Shown piece after piece: positions 1 to 12,184 of a stretch of 64,000 nt of DNA. Below the pieces are notes generated by a model. It was given only the letters and a program-made list of their open reading frames with translations. It did not search any database and was not told the origin of the DNA. The position numbers were made by a program, and so were the translations under genes. How positions within the stretch are numbered: the stretch's first letter is position 1; every line of letters begins with the position of its first letter. Source of the stretch: Trichoplax adhaerens (lineage: Eukaryota; Placozoa; Uniplacotomia; Trichoplacea; Trichoplacidae); NCBI RefSeq assembly GCF_000150275.1, contig NW_002060963.1, forward strand, positions 653,262-717,261, in the 5' to 3' direction.

Positions 1-884
1 GAAGCCACTACGAATAGTTAGTTTAATCTAATACTTTATTGTATAGCTGTAATCCAAGTTGCATATTGCCACGTAATTAATTAACTACCGATTACTTAAC
101 TATGATCCTGCTACTATGAATTTACTTCCCCAAAATCACAAATCCTCTCCAGTATAGACAACCTCACTCGACTTAAGCAAAACAGTAAAGTTGCAACCCT
201 TCTGGTAACTATCGATTCCATTCTAGGCTTAAAATAAAACAGTTACCTGTGAATAGCACGCTTACTAGGTGTACTGAAATTCTAAAGTTAGACCGCATAA
301 GTTGGAATTTAGCAATGAGTGAGGATCATTCCACTACGTTTAAATTCTTCGTATTTCGTAGGACTCATTATTTCATTAATAGCTAATACTGAAGACTTGT
401 AGATGGTTACCAGATAATTTATTAAATAGTACCATATTAAATGAAAGCAAATTAAAAACAAGAATTAAAATTAATGAATTTAAGCTGAAACTGAAACAGT
501 ATCACTTAACCTATTCAATCAAGTGTAATACCGCTAATCACCAACACTTCAAAGCAACATTCGGATAAAGTAAAATATCACGCTAGGTATGAAGACATTA
601 TCAGATACGAACATAGTATAGGAGAGGACATGACAGACAACAAAAATATCTTAAGAAAGATACCTTGACTCAATTAAATCAGACCGCAATTAAAAAGATA
701 CTGAGAGCGAACTAACTTAGCTACTGCTACTATGGCTTTTACGGCCGGATAAACACATTTGTGACCAGCACTTGATTACGTACGTACAGGCGATAGAAAT
801 TCTCATCAAGCTAATTAAACCATACTAAAAGTTAACATCAGCGGTAATCATTAATGTTGAGCAACTACACAAATAACAAACACG
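1..884. other. Non-coding stretch downstream of the GCPII-like gene
   Basis: AT-rich sequence beyond the stop codon of the minus-strand peptidase gene. It should hold that gene's 3' UTR. I see no open frame of useful length, no repeat array and no RNA gene. No polyadenylation site could be assigned with confidence. Confidence 0.5.
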
Positions 885-3800
885 TTAAGGAGTAAAGCTA
901 AGAGATTTTGATGCAGCTTGAACGTGGAAGACAACAATCGCAACTTGTTGCTCTACTTCACCCCAATTACCATTAGTTTGAGCCATGAAAAATGAATCGG
1001 TAATACCGGGAAATTTAGCTCCTCCATAAGTATTGAACATACTTGGAGCGAAAAGGATGTGTTTCTTAAGAGGTCGGCCTGGTAATCCAGCTGGATTAAT
1101 GAAAGTTTTGTCCAGTTGCATTAATCTATTATTGACGCGTCTCCTAAGCCAAGGTCTACAAAATATACGCAATGTTTACATTGTTTAAGCTGAACGTTTT
1201 ACATTTTAAAAGTACTGAGAAATTAATTCGGTGAAATCAATACAGAAATCCATTATTGTATTTTACGTTTAAACTTACTGGTCTTCCCTTATCGTCTTAA
1301 TAAAGTTAGAGAATGTATTAGCTGCAACGGTGAAATTATTGATTGCAGATCTCAAGTTATCTACATTTAAAGACACGCAAAAAAGTGATTTCTACGGTTA
1401 TTAGATGGCAAAAACACCAAGTTGTATTTCGAAGCTAAATCACCATGGATATATAATGTCAATTATAAATTATTACCTAGCTTGATGTTACGTGCGTTTA
1501 AGTTGGCTTCGTACGCACTAGCTAACTGGTTAAAATAAAGTGTTAAGGTTTTAGCATATTCAGTCACACTCATACGAAGGATTGGATCGTCAGCTTGAGC
1601 TAAAGCCAAATTGCAACAAACTCGGGCTCCAGCTAAATGGTATTTAAAGTCAGGATCGATAGTCTTCTTTAGGTAATCGTAAGTATCATAAATAGTATGA
1701 TAGGCTGGATAGGAAGAAACTGGGTAGTAACCCTGCATTTAAAGACGAAAAAGACAAGAAATAAAATTTTGATATAGCGAAGACAATATCTGAATGCAAT
1801 GTGATTATAACTTCGACTTACGCTATCGAAGTCGTAGCTAAAATCTACAGATGACACTCCGATTCGTTGCATAAATGGTGCATAATCACTTCCAGCTCCC
1901 AAGCTTCCAACGCTTTAGCATAAAGAGAAGTAGTTAGTTTCCATTCCTCATTTGTATACAATACCAAGCTATAAAGACTAGATCAATGATAGCATCCGAT
2001 GAAACTATGTTTATATTCAATACTTACTATGGTTGTGATTTATCAGCTGAAGGTTTACGTTGCAACCATGTATCATACAAAGATTTAGTTGGATCATCTG
2101 GATCAGGAGTCTATTTTGGCAGCAGAAGTTGAATATGGCGGGATGGTCAACATACATTTAACAATAACATACGCTCTACTTGAATATATTAATGTTATCT
2201 TGGCAACTATATCAATACTTATACAGTACCATTTTAGCAGCATCATAAAGAACTTGTTTCATAATTGGACTTGCTGCGGCATACAAAGTGAAATTACCTA
2301 TAATACAACAAAACAGGTTATAAAGATTGCAGGCCTTTCTATCGAAAATCCTTTATTCTATTCCTAGTCACTTTACCTTGAGCAGCTATGTCAGTGTTGG
2401 CGTACGATACAGCATTTCGTACCAATAGTTTTTCATTCTCCTGTTTAATATAATAAGTGGATAATTTTTATAAACCGTTAATAATAATAAGCATACTTAA
2501 GAAAGTTTTTAGCATGTATTAGAACCGCAGCAATACATTCTTTCTACAGCGATGGCTATTATTGGTTTTTTTTTAACGTTATATAACTATATGATATTAT
2601 CTAATTCACCTCGACCCATTCCGTAGAACCAATCAAACCGTATTCCTCAGCACCCCAGCTGCAGAATTTCATTGTCCTTCTAGGGCGCCATCCTGATCAT
2701 TTACGCAAGAAGATAACAGAAGTTATGTAAGTATTTAGCCTTGGAAGAAATTTTAATTTATACAATGAAATAACGCATCACTAATACCGACCTGTCTTCT
2801 GCATGACGGTGGTGATAGCACGTGAAATTTCTAGCATGTTTGAGCCACCACTTGAAGCGTCAACAGCACCAAATATCCAGCTATCACGGTGGTTACCAAC
2901 AAGTACATAGTGATCAGGATCGAATCTTCCGTTGATAGTACCAATAACATTGTAAGCATCCAAGGCTTCAATTTTGTTGTGAACCTCTAAATGCGCTTTC
3001 CTTTTGTGATCAAGTAGAAAGAAAAATTACTTTAATAAATGTTCAGCATGTTCTTTTGCTACAAAAAAAAGCTAAAAAAACTAACACTAACGCTAACCCT
3101 AACTATTCTAGTGATATCACTGTTTGTAAGGTAAGCCTTCTGGTACGTGTTAGAGTTAGCAAGAAACATACTAGTACTGTACAACATGGCGATGGATATT
3201 CAACCGCCAATAGATCGTCCAATAAATTACAGCACGTATTACCAGAAACTTTTAAAAGAATTTCTCTTAAAAGTATCTGGTATAGTAACACTATGAAGCG
3301 TATCAAATCTTGAGCATGTTTCTTGGAATGTAAAAAAGCGACATAAAGACACATACCATCCAGATCTAGAACCAGTAAATGCTCCTCCAAATTTGTACGT
3401 GGTATTGGCGAGTTGTCCTCTCCATTCCGCTGGAACTTCATTTCCACTCATAGCTTGTAACAAAGGTGCGGCATCGGAGGCACTCAATGGTTGGACAGGG
3501 ATATTTGGTAGAACGTTGGTAAGATTTTCAATAGGATATCGGTATGCACTATCTGCAATCAGTTAAGAAGTTAGAAAGGAATTCTCGATCGTTCGAATAT
3601 CTCAACTAAAACCACTGCTAAATCTAGCATTGTTAGGTCTTTACCAATAGAAGGATAGCCAGGTGTCTGTGGATCACCATCACCCAAGAACAAAGTGCCT
3701 CGTTGTACGCCAGTTTCTGGTAGAAACCATCCATCAGGATATTTCTTATAACCAGGTGGGGCATAATCAGCGGGATCAGAGTATAAAATCAATCCTTTGC

Positions 3801-4238
3801 AGTTGAATCTTTCCGCAATCCTAGCCTACCATTGGGTATAGACACATAGCAGAGCTGAATTACTATACAATCATCCGGTAAGAACAACTATTCTATGATC
3901 CGTGAGGAATTTTTAGAAATCAATGTCGTCGTAATCTTATATGAAAAATTTACCTTATCTCCTCTGAAGATCTTGCCGTAACGGGCGATAGCAATTCTGT
4001 TTTTACATGTCAATTTAAAATCATTTTCTAGTTTAACAAAATCTTCTTGGCGGGCATAGTTGACGTAGATCAATTCTCCATCAACGGTTGCTTCTTTAGC
4101 ATAAGCGTTAAATGGTAAAACGATATTTGGATCGTTTTCATCTGGATGCAGAACTTTCTCTTTGATCGTAGCTTGATATTGGAATATATTGGAGCTATCT
4201 ATGTACGTGCAAAATTAAGGTTGGAGATGTTTTAATTG

Positions 4239-4272
<34 letters not shown>

Positions 4273-7200
4273 GTATATATTAAAATAATCGGGGAATATA
4301 GTAGAATCTGCTCTTTATCAATTAATTTTCTTCTATCGTCGATTGTTACCTTTCAATCCAACTTTGGTTAATACATCCGTTCGAGGCCTTGAAAGAAGAA
4401 CTTTGTATTTGACAAGTTCAACTTTATCAAGTCCGTAAGATTCCCATTGGTTTTTAAAGTAATTAGCAAGCTCTAATTGGCGAGGACTTGCAGCGATATG
4501 GGGTTTAGCTGACAGAAACCTGATTGAATAAAGTACAATTTAGTTACTTTATGAACTTCAACATTGAGATATGATTATAATTAAGATTGTAACGCCTACT
4601 ATATATAATTATAACATGATAGTTAGCAGGAGTGAAATTCTTACTAGAAGAAATTCAACTACAGTAACTAAGCGGCATTAATGCATGAATTAACAACATA
4701 GTGTACCATAAACTTAGGCAACTTTACTCTTGAGCATGTATATTTTAACTTAACTTCATGGTACAATCATGAAAACTACATAATGATGAAAATACGATCG
4801 GAAATTTATGATGATAAACGACTTGAAAGTGTTCTTTTAGTTGTTTATAATGCCATTCTGATCATTTAGGATTTCAAGTGCGACTGCAGAGACTTTTCCT
4901 TCTGTCACACAAGTCTCAGAAGTTACTGTGGTAACTGTAAATAGTTTCCACTAAATTAGATTGTCAAGGATCAACAAACGATGTTGAATAAATAATTATA
5001 ATTATTTAATTATTAGCATCAATTCATTAAACATGCCATGATTTGCACCAATCCAGGTTAAGTTTCTTTATTTATATCATTGTACTGGTATTATTCTGAT
5101 ATTAACGTTTACGTCGTTGGAAGTAAATAACTTTATGTAAAATAATGGATAAAAGTGATCTCCTATCTTCTTATCCCTTGCAATACTCAATACTGTAATA
5201 AGGACTCTTCCGAGTAAAAGAGAGCAAGCAGACTTAAAATGCTATGACATACGTTATCAGGAATATTGAATAATTGAAAAGATTAGTTTGAAAGTAGTGC
5301 GCTCCTGTTGGACGTACTTCCTTCAGGAATTGTCAGCGTGTGACTGCAGTTTTTTTATTATTTTCTAAAAACGCCATGTCGGAAGTTATCAGAAATGGGC
5401 AGGAGTAATTACTGTAGATTATAATAGTCACTTACTCCTGTCTACTTCCATCAGGCTAAGACACCATGCAAGACATTATCAGAAAGCGAAGTGATAAAAG
5501 AGCTAAATACGGTAGTTAGCGAATTGCGTTATACTTTCTTCAGGCATTGAAAACCTACTGTTTTAACGCCATGACAGACGTTATGGGGAATGCAGCGTGA
5601 TTACGTGAAGTTGAAAACTAGAGATCAGTTTTAACTCGTTTTAACCGTACAGGGGGTCATGCATAACATGTTTTAGTGCTAAACTCATTAGAGTAGAACA
5701 CCCCTGTAATTTCCTCCAGGCATCGAAAACATGTGACTGCACTTCATTTTATAATAGAGTATGATGTAACCGGTAATTCTTTTCTTGTTGAAGTCTCCAG
5801 GCAATTTACTCCAATACTGCGATGGTTTAAAAAAGAATAACTCATATTGACAAAGATGCTGTTGACTGCCGTACAACTACATTACTTAATCTACTGTGTC
5901 AATAGAGAATGGTTAGTACATTATGATCTGAATGACTAAGTCATTATGCTGCCACATCTAAGCAAAAGTACTGTACAGTGTAGGTAGTGAATTCATTAGG
6001 CGCTAGTTGAAGAACTCCAAATCTTCAAGCTTGACATTGATATATACTACGTATAATAACGGACAGTCTACTCGTGTAATGTAATATATTCAACGAGTTC
6101 ATTAGTTCAAGGTTCACATTTATACCCAGAATCAACAATACTGGTAGTAGTCCAAAACATGCTTGTTTTGTCCATTTTGTAAATGATCAATAAATCACTA
6201 GCGTATTTAAGCCGTCTACTGACTGGTCGGAGTATTGGGTGCATTCTAAAATTATCATGTTTACACAGACACCTATGGCTAGTGGCACAACTACCAGGGA
6301 CACTTTTAAAAAAAAAAATAAACCAATTTTGCCGAGATTCTTGCTAATACACGCCATACGAGAGCACCATCAACTTTCAAACCATGTCCTTATTAGCGTG
6401 GATAGCACCCTAGTACTGTAATCAAGCTGGCCATTGACGCATTGTTTACGTAGCTATTTAAGACAAATTTGACACGCCATCTTCATGGCTTGTGTGTACA
6501 TAAAGTTTGCATATGAATATTTCATAATTTACACAGGATAGAAAGTACAAAGTACTTCTGTATATTGTGGCATGCCGACATAGCATCATTTCACCAGACT
6601 ATAGCCATTGTTCATAGTGGCTATTGTACAATATCTTTTTGATTTTCTCTTTTCGATGTCGATTATAATAGCAACAGTAACATTTCCCATCGTTTCGGCC
6701 TGGACTGATGGTCAATACTATAAGGCGTTGCATGGCTACAATGGAGGCAACATGACAATACAAATACTGCGTATCTACTTTTGTAATCGAATGTCTGGAT
6801 TGTTGAATGTCACTAGCAATCATGAGAGGAAAAATTGGATGGGAAGGCTTTTCCTTCTGTTTTATAGTATGAGTTTAGTTCTACATCGCTAGAAAGAAAT
6901 CTAGTGGTCCATCCTTGAGTACAGGTGGACCAAAACATTGGACAGAACAACAATAACGTTGGCATAGAAATAACCCACTGGACACAACAATTAAATAAAA
7001 CATGTTTTTTTTTTTTCAGTACTTGCTACATAAAAAGTGGCATCTTCCTTTCCCAGTCACGGATATTTTTATCCAATTTTAGTAGTTGTATTGGCAATTT
7101 ACTTTGCGACCCTGCCCATATCATGCTGGGTCTTTGCATTTTTGAATCCAACCTAGCGAGAAATAGCTGCATCTAATGTCATCATGTAGATGGCTGATGT

Positions 7201-8940
7201 ACTGTACGTACTGCATTTTATGTAAACAATCTATCCGTGGATATCGTTTTCGTGACGCACTGGACCAGTTTACCTTTCGGGTGGATATTAGGCAATGGAC
7301 ATCAAACTTTGCGCCCAAGAAATATACTGTACTGGACTATGCCTTTTTTTGTGTGTGGGTGCTTTTCGTCCCGTATGTGTTGTAGCGGAGTGGGGATACA
7401 AAATACCTGTGGTACTTTATAATGTTCACATAACTTTGTTGATTTGTACGTTTACTCAGTCAAGAAAAATGAAGTACTTTACAAGTAAACATTTTCGCAA
7501 CAACAGTTAAAAGGCTAGTTGAATAACCACAGCCGTTATGGACGAAACGATAAAAATGATAAGATATACCCTAAAGGTGATGATTCAAAAAATACAGATA
7601 GCTACGCCAGCCAACTGGTGATGAATATTGTAGTACCAATTCGCGGCTTCTTTTTTTAATTGCATGCAATTTAACAACACCGATTTAGAATGTTCATAGT
7701 GAGGCAAGAAAAAAATAGACACTGGCAGAGAAATATGAAATACAGCAATGTAAGAAATTCAAGGATAGATTATGTGACGCGTAAATCATTACTGCAAATA
7801 GCGATTGGATAAAATCTTATATAAAGCTTTTAAAGTACTCGACTGGCTACGAACTGTCCAGTTTTAAAAATGTTGCGCGATTTGAGTCAAGAATGATGGC
7901 AAAGCACAGCTACCTAATTAATGCGTGATCACTTCAAACATTGACTCATACAGAACTAAGCAATTTTATTAGTATTATCATTTTAAATAGCAGTAATGAA
8001 CTGTAAAGTGACCGAGTTGAATCACATCGCAAAGCAAAACAACTATGCTTTCCTGCCTCCGCAACTCGCTGCAAATCTGATGATATCTTCTGATTGATTA
8101 GAAAAGCCTATTGCATATTATTTTTGCTCTGTAACGTTTGGATGGTATGCACAGCAGCATGCATTAAGCATATTGGTCCCGCTGAAGCAGAGGCGGCTAG
8201 CAACGTCGCTCCCCCACCCGATTGTGTAAGCAAGCGTGCATTCTCAATCTGTCCAATTTTATACCCGCCGAGTTCAAGCTGCAATTTTACAGCTGAGACT
8301 AGTAGTATTGACTTGACTTCATATTGTAAGTATGCATTCAGAATGGCATTATTGTTGTTTTTTTCCAATTTAGCTAAGACACAATTTGTACAAGTTATTC
8401 TTATTTATCTATTGCAAAGCTCCGCATTTTTGATCAAGTTAACTTACTCTATTACAATACGAGTGTATACTTTCTAGCACAAAGGCAATAAAAATGTGAA
8501 TAAGCCTGATGATTCTAATTCATGCATTATTGATCAATTAATTGATAGAAGAAAAAAAAAATAGCCCAACTCAATTGTCATGCAGCCATGATTGCATCGA
8601 CTGGAAGACGTTGCAAACTATCAGGGTGTTTTTACAGTGATGGAGGATAGTTGAATATTCATTGTCGCTTGGTTTTTACTTACTTGATATGCTTGTCGAT
8701 GTTTGCCGTTTTCATCTCATCAATAACTTGTTTGTGCATTTCATCCAAATTGGTAACAGGAGCATTGGTCGGAGCAGCAGTGGACATTGCGGTGCCACCA
8801 GTGTTATGAGGTGTTTGTCCTCTACCGATAGCCCATCCAATTAAGCCACCAACAACACCAACCACGACAACAAGTATAACTAAGATGATTCGTCTGGTGG
8901 TGAAGATACTACCATTAGGTGAGCGCAGTTTTGGTTCCAT
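885..8940 (-). CDS. Glutamate carboxypeptidase II-like (FOLH1/NAALAD2 family) M28 metallopeptidase, type II membrane protein
   Basis: Fourteen exons on the minus strand: 8684-8940, 4350-4519, 3954-4198, 3645-3825, 3357-3552, 2792-3000, 2610-2692, 2377-2440, 2230-2297, 2028-2110, 1822-1912, 1477-1732, 1279-1360, 885-1155. They sum to 2256 nt, 751 aa plus stop; human GCPII has 750. The start at 8940 gives a short basic N terminus and one membrane segment (about residues 19-40), the family's type II topology; the frame stays open upstream to 9033, taken as 5' UTR. All di-zinc site residues are visible: His387 (GNHRDSW), Asp397 (GAVDASSG), catalytic Glu435 with ligand Glu436 (GAEEYG), Asp464 (ANTD), His561 (YPAYHT). 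The C-terminal dimerisation domain is present. The family removes C-terminal glutamate from peptides or folates outside the cell. Three substrate-patch arginines and part of the glutamate pocket differ (see findings), so the substrate is uncertain. Confidence 0.93.
3081..3104 (+). repeat. Telomere-like CTAACN run inside an intron
   Basis: Four consecutive six-base units CTAACA, CTAACG, CTAACC and CTAACT lie in the 3001-3356 intron of the peptidase gene. They resemble a degenerate CCCTAA telomere repeat. The run is short and could be chance. Confidence 0.4.
3240..3282. repeat. Imperfect inverted repeat (16-base arms, 11-base loop)
   Basis: Arms 3240-3255 and 3267-3282 are complementary at 15 of 16 positions. 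It sits in the same intron as the telomere-like run and could form a hairpin in the pre-mRNA, or be the centre of a small palindromic element. Confidence 0.55.
4241..4270. repeat. (TA)n microsatellite
   Basis: Fifteen TA dinucleotides in the intron between the exons ending at 4198 and 4350. Plain low-complexity DNA. Confidence 0.9.
5305..5765. repeat. Degenerate short repeats
   Basis: About four diverged copies of a block with the order TTCCTTCAGG or TTCTTCAGG, a few bases, a GACTGC-like or AAACCTACTG stretch, a T-rich run, AACGCCATG, then GAAGTTATCAG or GACGTTATGG. Copies begin near 5317, 5445, 5537 and 5708. This looks like an old tandem or mobile-element remnant; the family is not recognisable. 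Confidence 0.35.
8112..8310. other. Coding-like GC-richer block in the first intron, strand unclear
   Basis: On the plus strand an AG acceptor just before 8101 opens a frame that reads as a hydrophobic, signal-peptide-like start followed by a short Cys/Pro/Ser-rich stretch, up to a GTAAGT donor after about 8326. On the minus strand the same DNA is also open for over 80 codons. Either could be a nested or alternative exon; neither matches a family I know. Composition clearly differs from the flanking AT-rich intron. Confidence 0.22.
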
Positions 8941-9183
8941 TTTGCTTTTCAGATCTGCTGATACCAAGAATTTTCGGCACTTTACACGATCTCCAGCCAA
9001 CCGGATCAATGCACTTGCAATCGATCTTGGCAAACTACGTTAACCTGCAATCCCAACAAGCTTTATAAACTGTTGTTGCGCGATCGATACTACAGTACAC
9101 TCCAGCACCTGTAGCACATTGCACTGTATGTTACTGTAGTGTACTCTATCTGTGCTACAGTGTACAGTACGTCAATAGCTAAT
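8941..9183. promoter_or_regulatory. Upstream region of the GCPII-like gene with ACTGTAC palindromes
   Basis: Immediately upstream of the minus-strand start, 9085-9170 contains several GTAC-centred words such as CTACAGTACAC, GTACTCTA and TACAGTGTACAGTAC. This is probably promoter or 5' UTR by position. No TATA box is evident. Confidence 0.4.
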
Positions 9184-10154
9184 GATGGTACTGTACGTAC
9201 GTGATGATTTGTGGTTAGCGATCGGTCAACTGGAACTGATTGGCACTTAATGTTTTTTTGGGGGCGATTTTACTGCATTATTTATTGAGTTATGTTGTTT
9301 CTTTTAAATTTCTTATACAAACCATCCATGATTGGTACCAGTCGCTGAAATGATGGTACTGTGCAGGATGCACTGTACCGTCCGTACGTACGTGATTATT
9401 TGTTATTAGCGATTCGTCGATCGGTCTACTGAAACTGATTGGCACTTGATGTTTTTTTGGGCGATTTTACTGCATTATTTATTGAGTTATGTTGTTTCTT
9501 TTAAATTTCTTATACAAACCATCCATGATTGGTACCAGTCGCTGAAATGATGGTACTGTACAGTATGTACTGTAAGTACGTGATTATTTGTTATTAGCGA
9601 TTCCGTCGATCGGTCTACTGGAACTGATTGGCACTTGATGTTTTTATGGGGGGGATTTGACTGCATTATTGAGTTATTTTGTTTCTTTCAAATTTCTTGT
9701 ACAAACCATCCATGGTTGGTACGAGTAAAACAGTACAGCACGTGTGATCTGTAAAGTGTATGGCGTAGTCTAGACCCCGCTAATGTATGAAAAGTGCTTC
9801 ACTTTTCACTTGGCACTTGATGTTTTGGGGGGGGGGATTTTACTGCATTATTGAGTTATGTTGTTTCTTTCAAATTTCTTATACAAACCATCCATGATTG
9901 GTACCAGTCGCTGAAATGATGGTACTGTACAGGATGTACTGTAAGTACGTGATTATTTGTTATTAGCGATTCCGTCGATCGGTCTACTGGAACTGATTGG
10001 CACTTGATGTTTTTGGGGGGATTTTACTGCATTATTGAGTTTCTTAAACAAACCATCAATCATTGGTACGAGTAGAACAGTACAGCACGTGTGATTTGTT
10101 AAGTGTATGGCGTAGTCTAGACTCCGCTACTGTATGAAAAGTGCTTCACTTTTG
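9184..10154. repeat. Higher-order tandem array (A-A-AB-AB)
   Basis: An A unit starting GATGGTACTG begins at 9184, 9352, 9549 and 9918. It carries CTGATTGGCACTT, a G-rich run, TTTTACTGCATTATT and AAACCATCCATGATTGG. The last two A units are each followed by a B block (9719-9808 and 10066-10153) with CAGTACAGCACGTGTGAT and GGCGTAGTCTAGAC. B ends in a perfect hairpin in the first copy: arms 9789-9796 and 9800-9807, loop CTT. The order implies that a composite AB unit was duplicated after the simple A units. Confidence 0.85.
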
Positions 10155-11952
10155 ATACAACTGGCGGGTCTTGGGTACACTTACTCCTTGACTCATTAGG
10201 CATTACAGTATTGTAGTTGGGGCTTTGCGATCATGCAAAATGATCAACTTCAGATGTCTCCAGATCGGGATATAAAAAAGTACTAATGAAGACCCCCCGG
10301 TCTACAGTTACAGCTGTCACCATGACTATAGCGTAGAAATAGTTTTTTAAAGGGATCAGTTTATTTATATTTTTTAGGGAGGTGGATTTTCCACTGTCGA
10401 AATAAGTGATGTCGTGTAGTGAAAGTATGATCTTAAATATACAATGCATACAACATCAGTAAATATGTTATGTTTACTTTGAACATGATGTCATACCGTA
10501 GAAATGTCAAGCCATCGCCTTGAAAATACAACCTTTTCTAAGATGACCTTGCACAGTAAACGCGACATCGCTGCCATGAAATTTTTCATGAAATAATTAG
10601 CCGATCCATTTGCAAATCAATCATTACTATACTGTATACTTATAATAAGTATTACCTCAGTACCAATAGTAAGTGCAAGCGCGCTGTTTCACTTCTTACT
10701 ATCATTCATATTTTTAAAGTATGCAATTACTGTATTTACAATTAAAGGCTCTACGGTAGCGCCTAAAAATACGTGCCTAGAATACGTACTGCTTACCGCA
10801 ACAGAAATTTGACTCCAATTGGAGTCTACAAATTAATGATTGTCTTCATCTCCCAATGGATAGGAGGAAAAAACCATCGCCGCAACTGATACTTTGTATG
10901 CGTACTGTGTACATATACTGAGTGCTCAGAGTAATTAGGCGTATACTAGCAATTGTAGTAGGTGATCATCATCAGAAAGGATAAAATCAATATTTAAGCA
11001 CTTTAAAAAAAGGTTTGACGCTAATAAATTGAGTTGGTCCCTTACTAAATGCAGGAATACGTTTTAAGATTTAAAGTTGAAAAAGTAACGAATTTACAAC
11101 GTCTAGCAGTGTAATTAATTTCATAATTTAAACTAACTAATTCTATTATGCACTGTAATAAGTGTAAACATTACTCTACTTAGGGTACTACCTAAATTAA
11201 AAGTACATAACAGACTCTTGTGACATGCTCATTTCTTGACATAAATGGGATCTAAATTTTTTAATGACATACACGTATACTGCATACATACAGTACTTAC
11301 AGTCTAAAGATTAGAGATTAAATAAGAAGCTGGAATAATGCATTCTGTAAGTGAATAAATAAAAAAATCTTGAATTTCAATGTAAACTGAATTACTGTAT
11401 TTTTATTACTCTGCAGTTGGTCAACATTTTATGGACATTCTTTCTACCCATTTCTTACTAAACGAGTACAAAGGTTTATATTACCGAAATTACTACTAGT
11501 CAACACGAAAACTTTAATTTACCCAAAGAACTTCTATCTCTTACAATGAATGAGACATGGATCTACATCAGAATCATCATAGACTTAAGCGAGTGCTAGC
11601 AGCTCAATCTGACTAATTACTCAAGATCATCAAGGAGCTATAGCGAGAAACATCAGGAGTAAACAATACGTAACTTTTTCGAAAACGCTACGACAGTTCG
11701 CTACAGTTATACAAGTAATTTATTTAATTAATCCCTTGTCAAACGGTATCAATCTCGCTACGTACAGATGATAAATTGAAAAGACTAAAATGATACTAAC
11801 AACATCATTTGATAATTTTACTACTACACCAACTTGTCTTCAGCGTATATTACAAAAATAAGAAAAGCGCTATCAATATTATCAACTATATGCGACCACA
11901 TAAATTCAATTAAAAATCTAAGTATACATATAAAAGAAAATAGCTCACGCAG
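10155..11952. other. Intergenic AT-rich stretch up to the assembly gap
   Basis: Lies upstream of the GCPII-like gene and downstream of DLST, so it should include DLST 3' sequence. I see no convincing exon, repeat array or RNA gene. A 72-codon minus-strand frame at 10231-10449 has no family resemblance. Confidence 0.5.
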
Positions 11953-12184
11953 NNNNNNNNNNNNNNNNNNNNNNNNNNNNNNNNNNNNNNNNNNNNNNNN
12001 NNNNNNNNNNNNNNNNNNNNNNNNNNNNNNNNNNNNNNNNNNNNNNNNNNNNNNNNNNNNNNNNNNNNNNNNNNNNNNNNNNNNNNNNNNNNNNNNNNNN
12101 NNNNNNNNNNNNNNNNNNNNNNNNNNNNNNNNNNNNNNNNNNNNNNNNNNNNNNNNNNNNNNNNNNNNNNNNNNNNNNNNNNNN
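11953..12184. other. Assembly gap (232 N)
   Basis: A run of N. The open DLST frame runs into its right edge, so the last few codons of DLST and its stop should lie inside, unless another intron intervenes. Confidence 0.98.

Larger units (their letters stand above)
4520..8683. other. 4.2 kb first intron of the GCPII-like gene
   Basis: The donor after 8684 (CAA|GTAAGT) joins the acceptor before 4519 in phase, restoring a lysine codon. It is far larger than the gene's other introns, mostly under 400 bp. It holds degenerate dispersed repeats (about 5300-5760), poly-A/T tracts, and a locally GC-richer block at 8130-8310 (see separate entry). The other open frames in it look random. Confidence 0.75.

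Noticed and set aside
8941..9033. 31-residue N-terminal extension of the GCPII-like protein
   Set aside because: The start at 8940 gives the usual short cytoplasmic tail before the membrane helix; the upstream part reads like 5' UTR.
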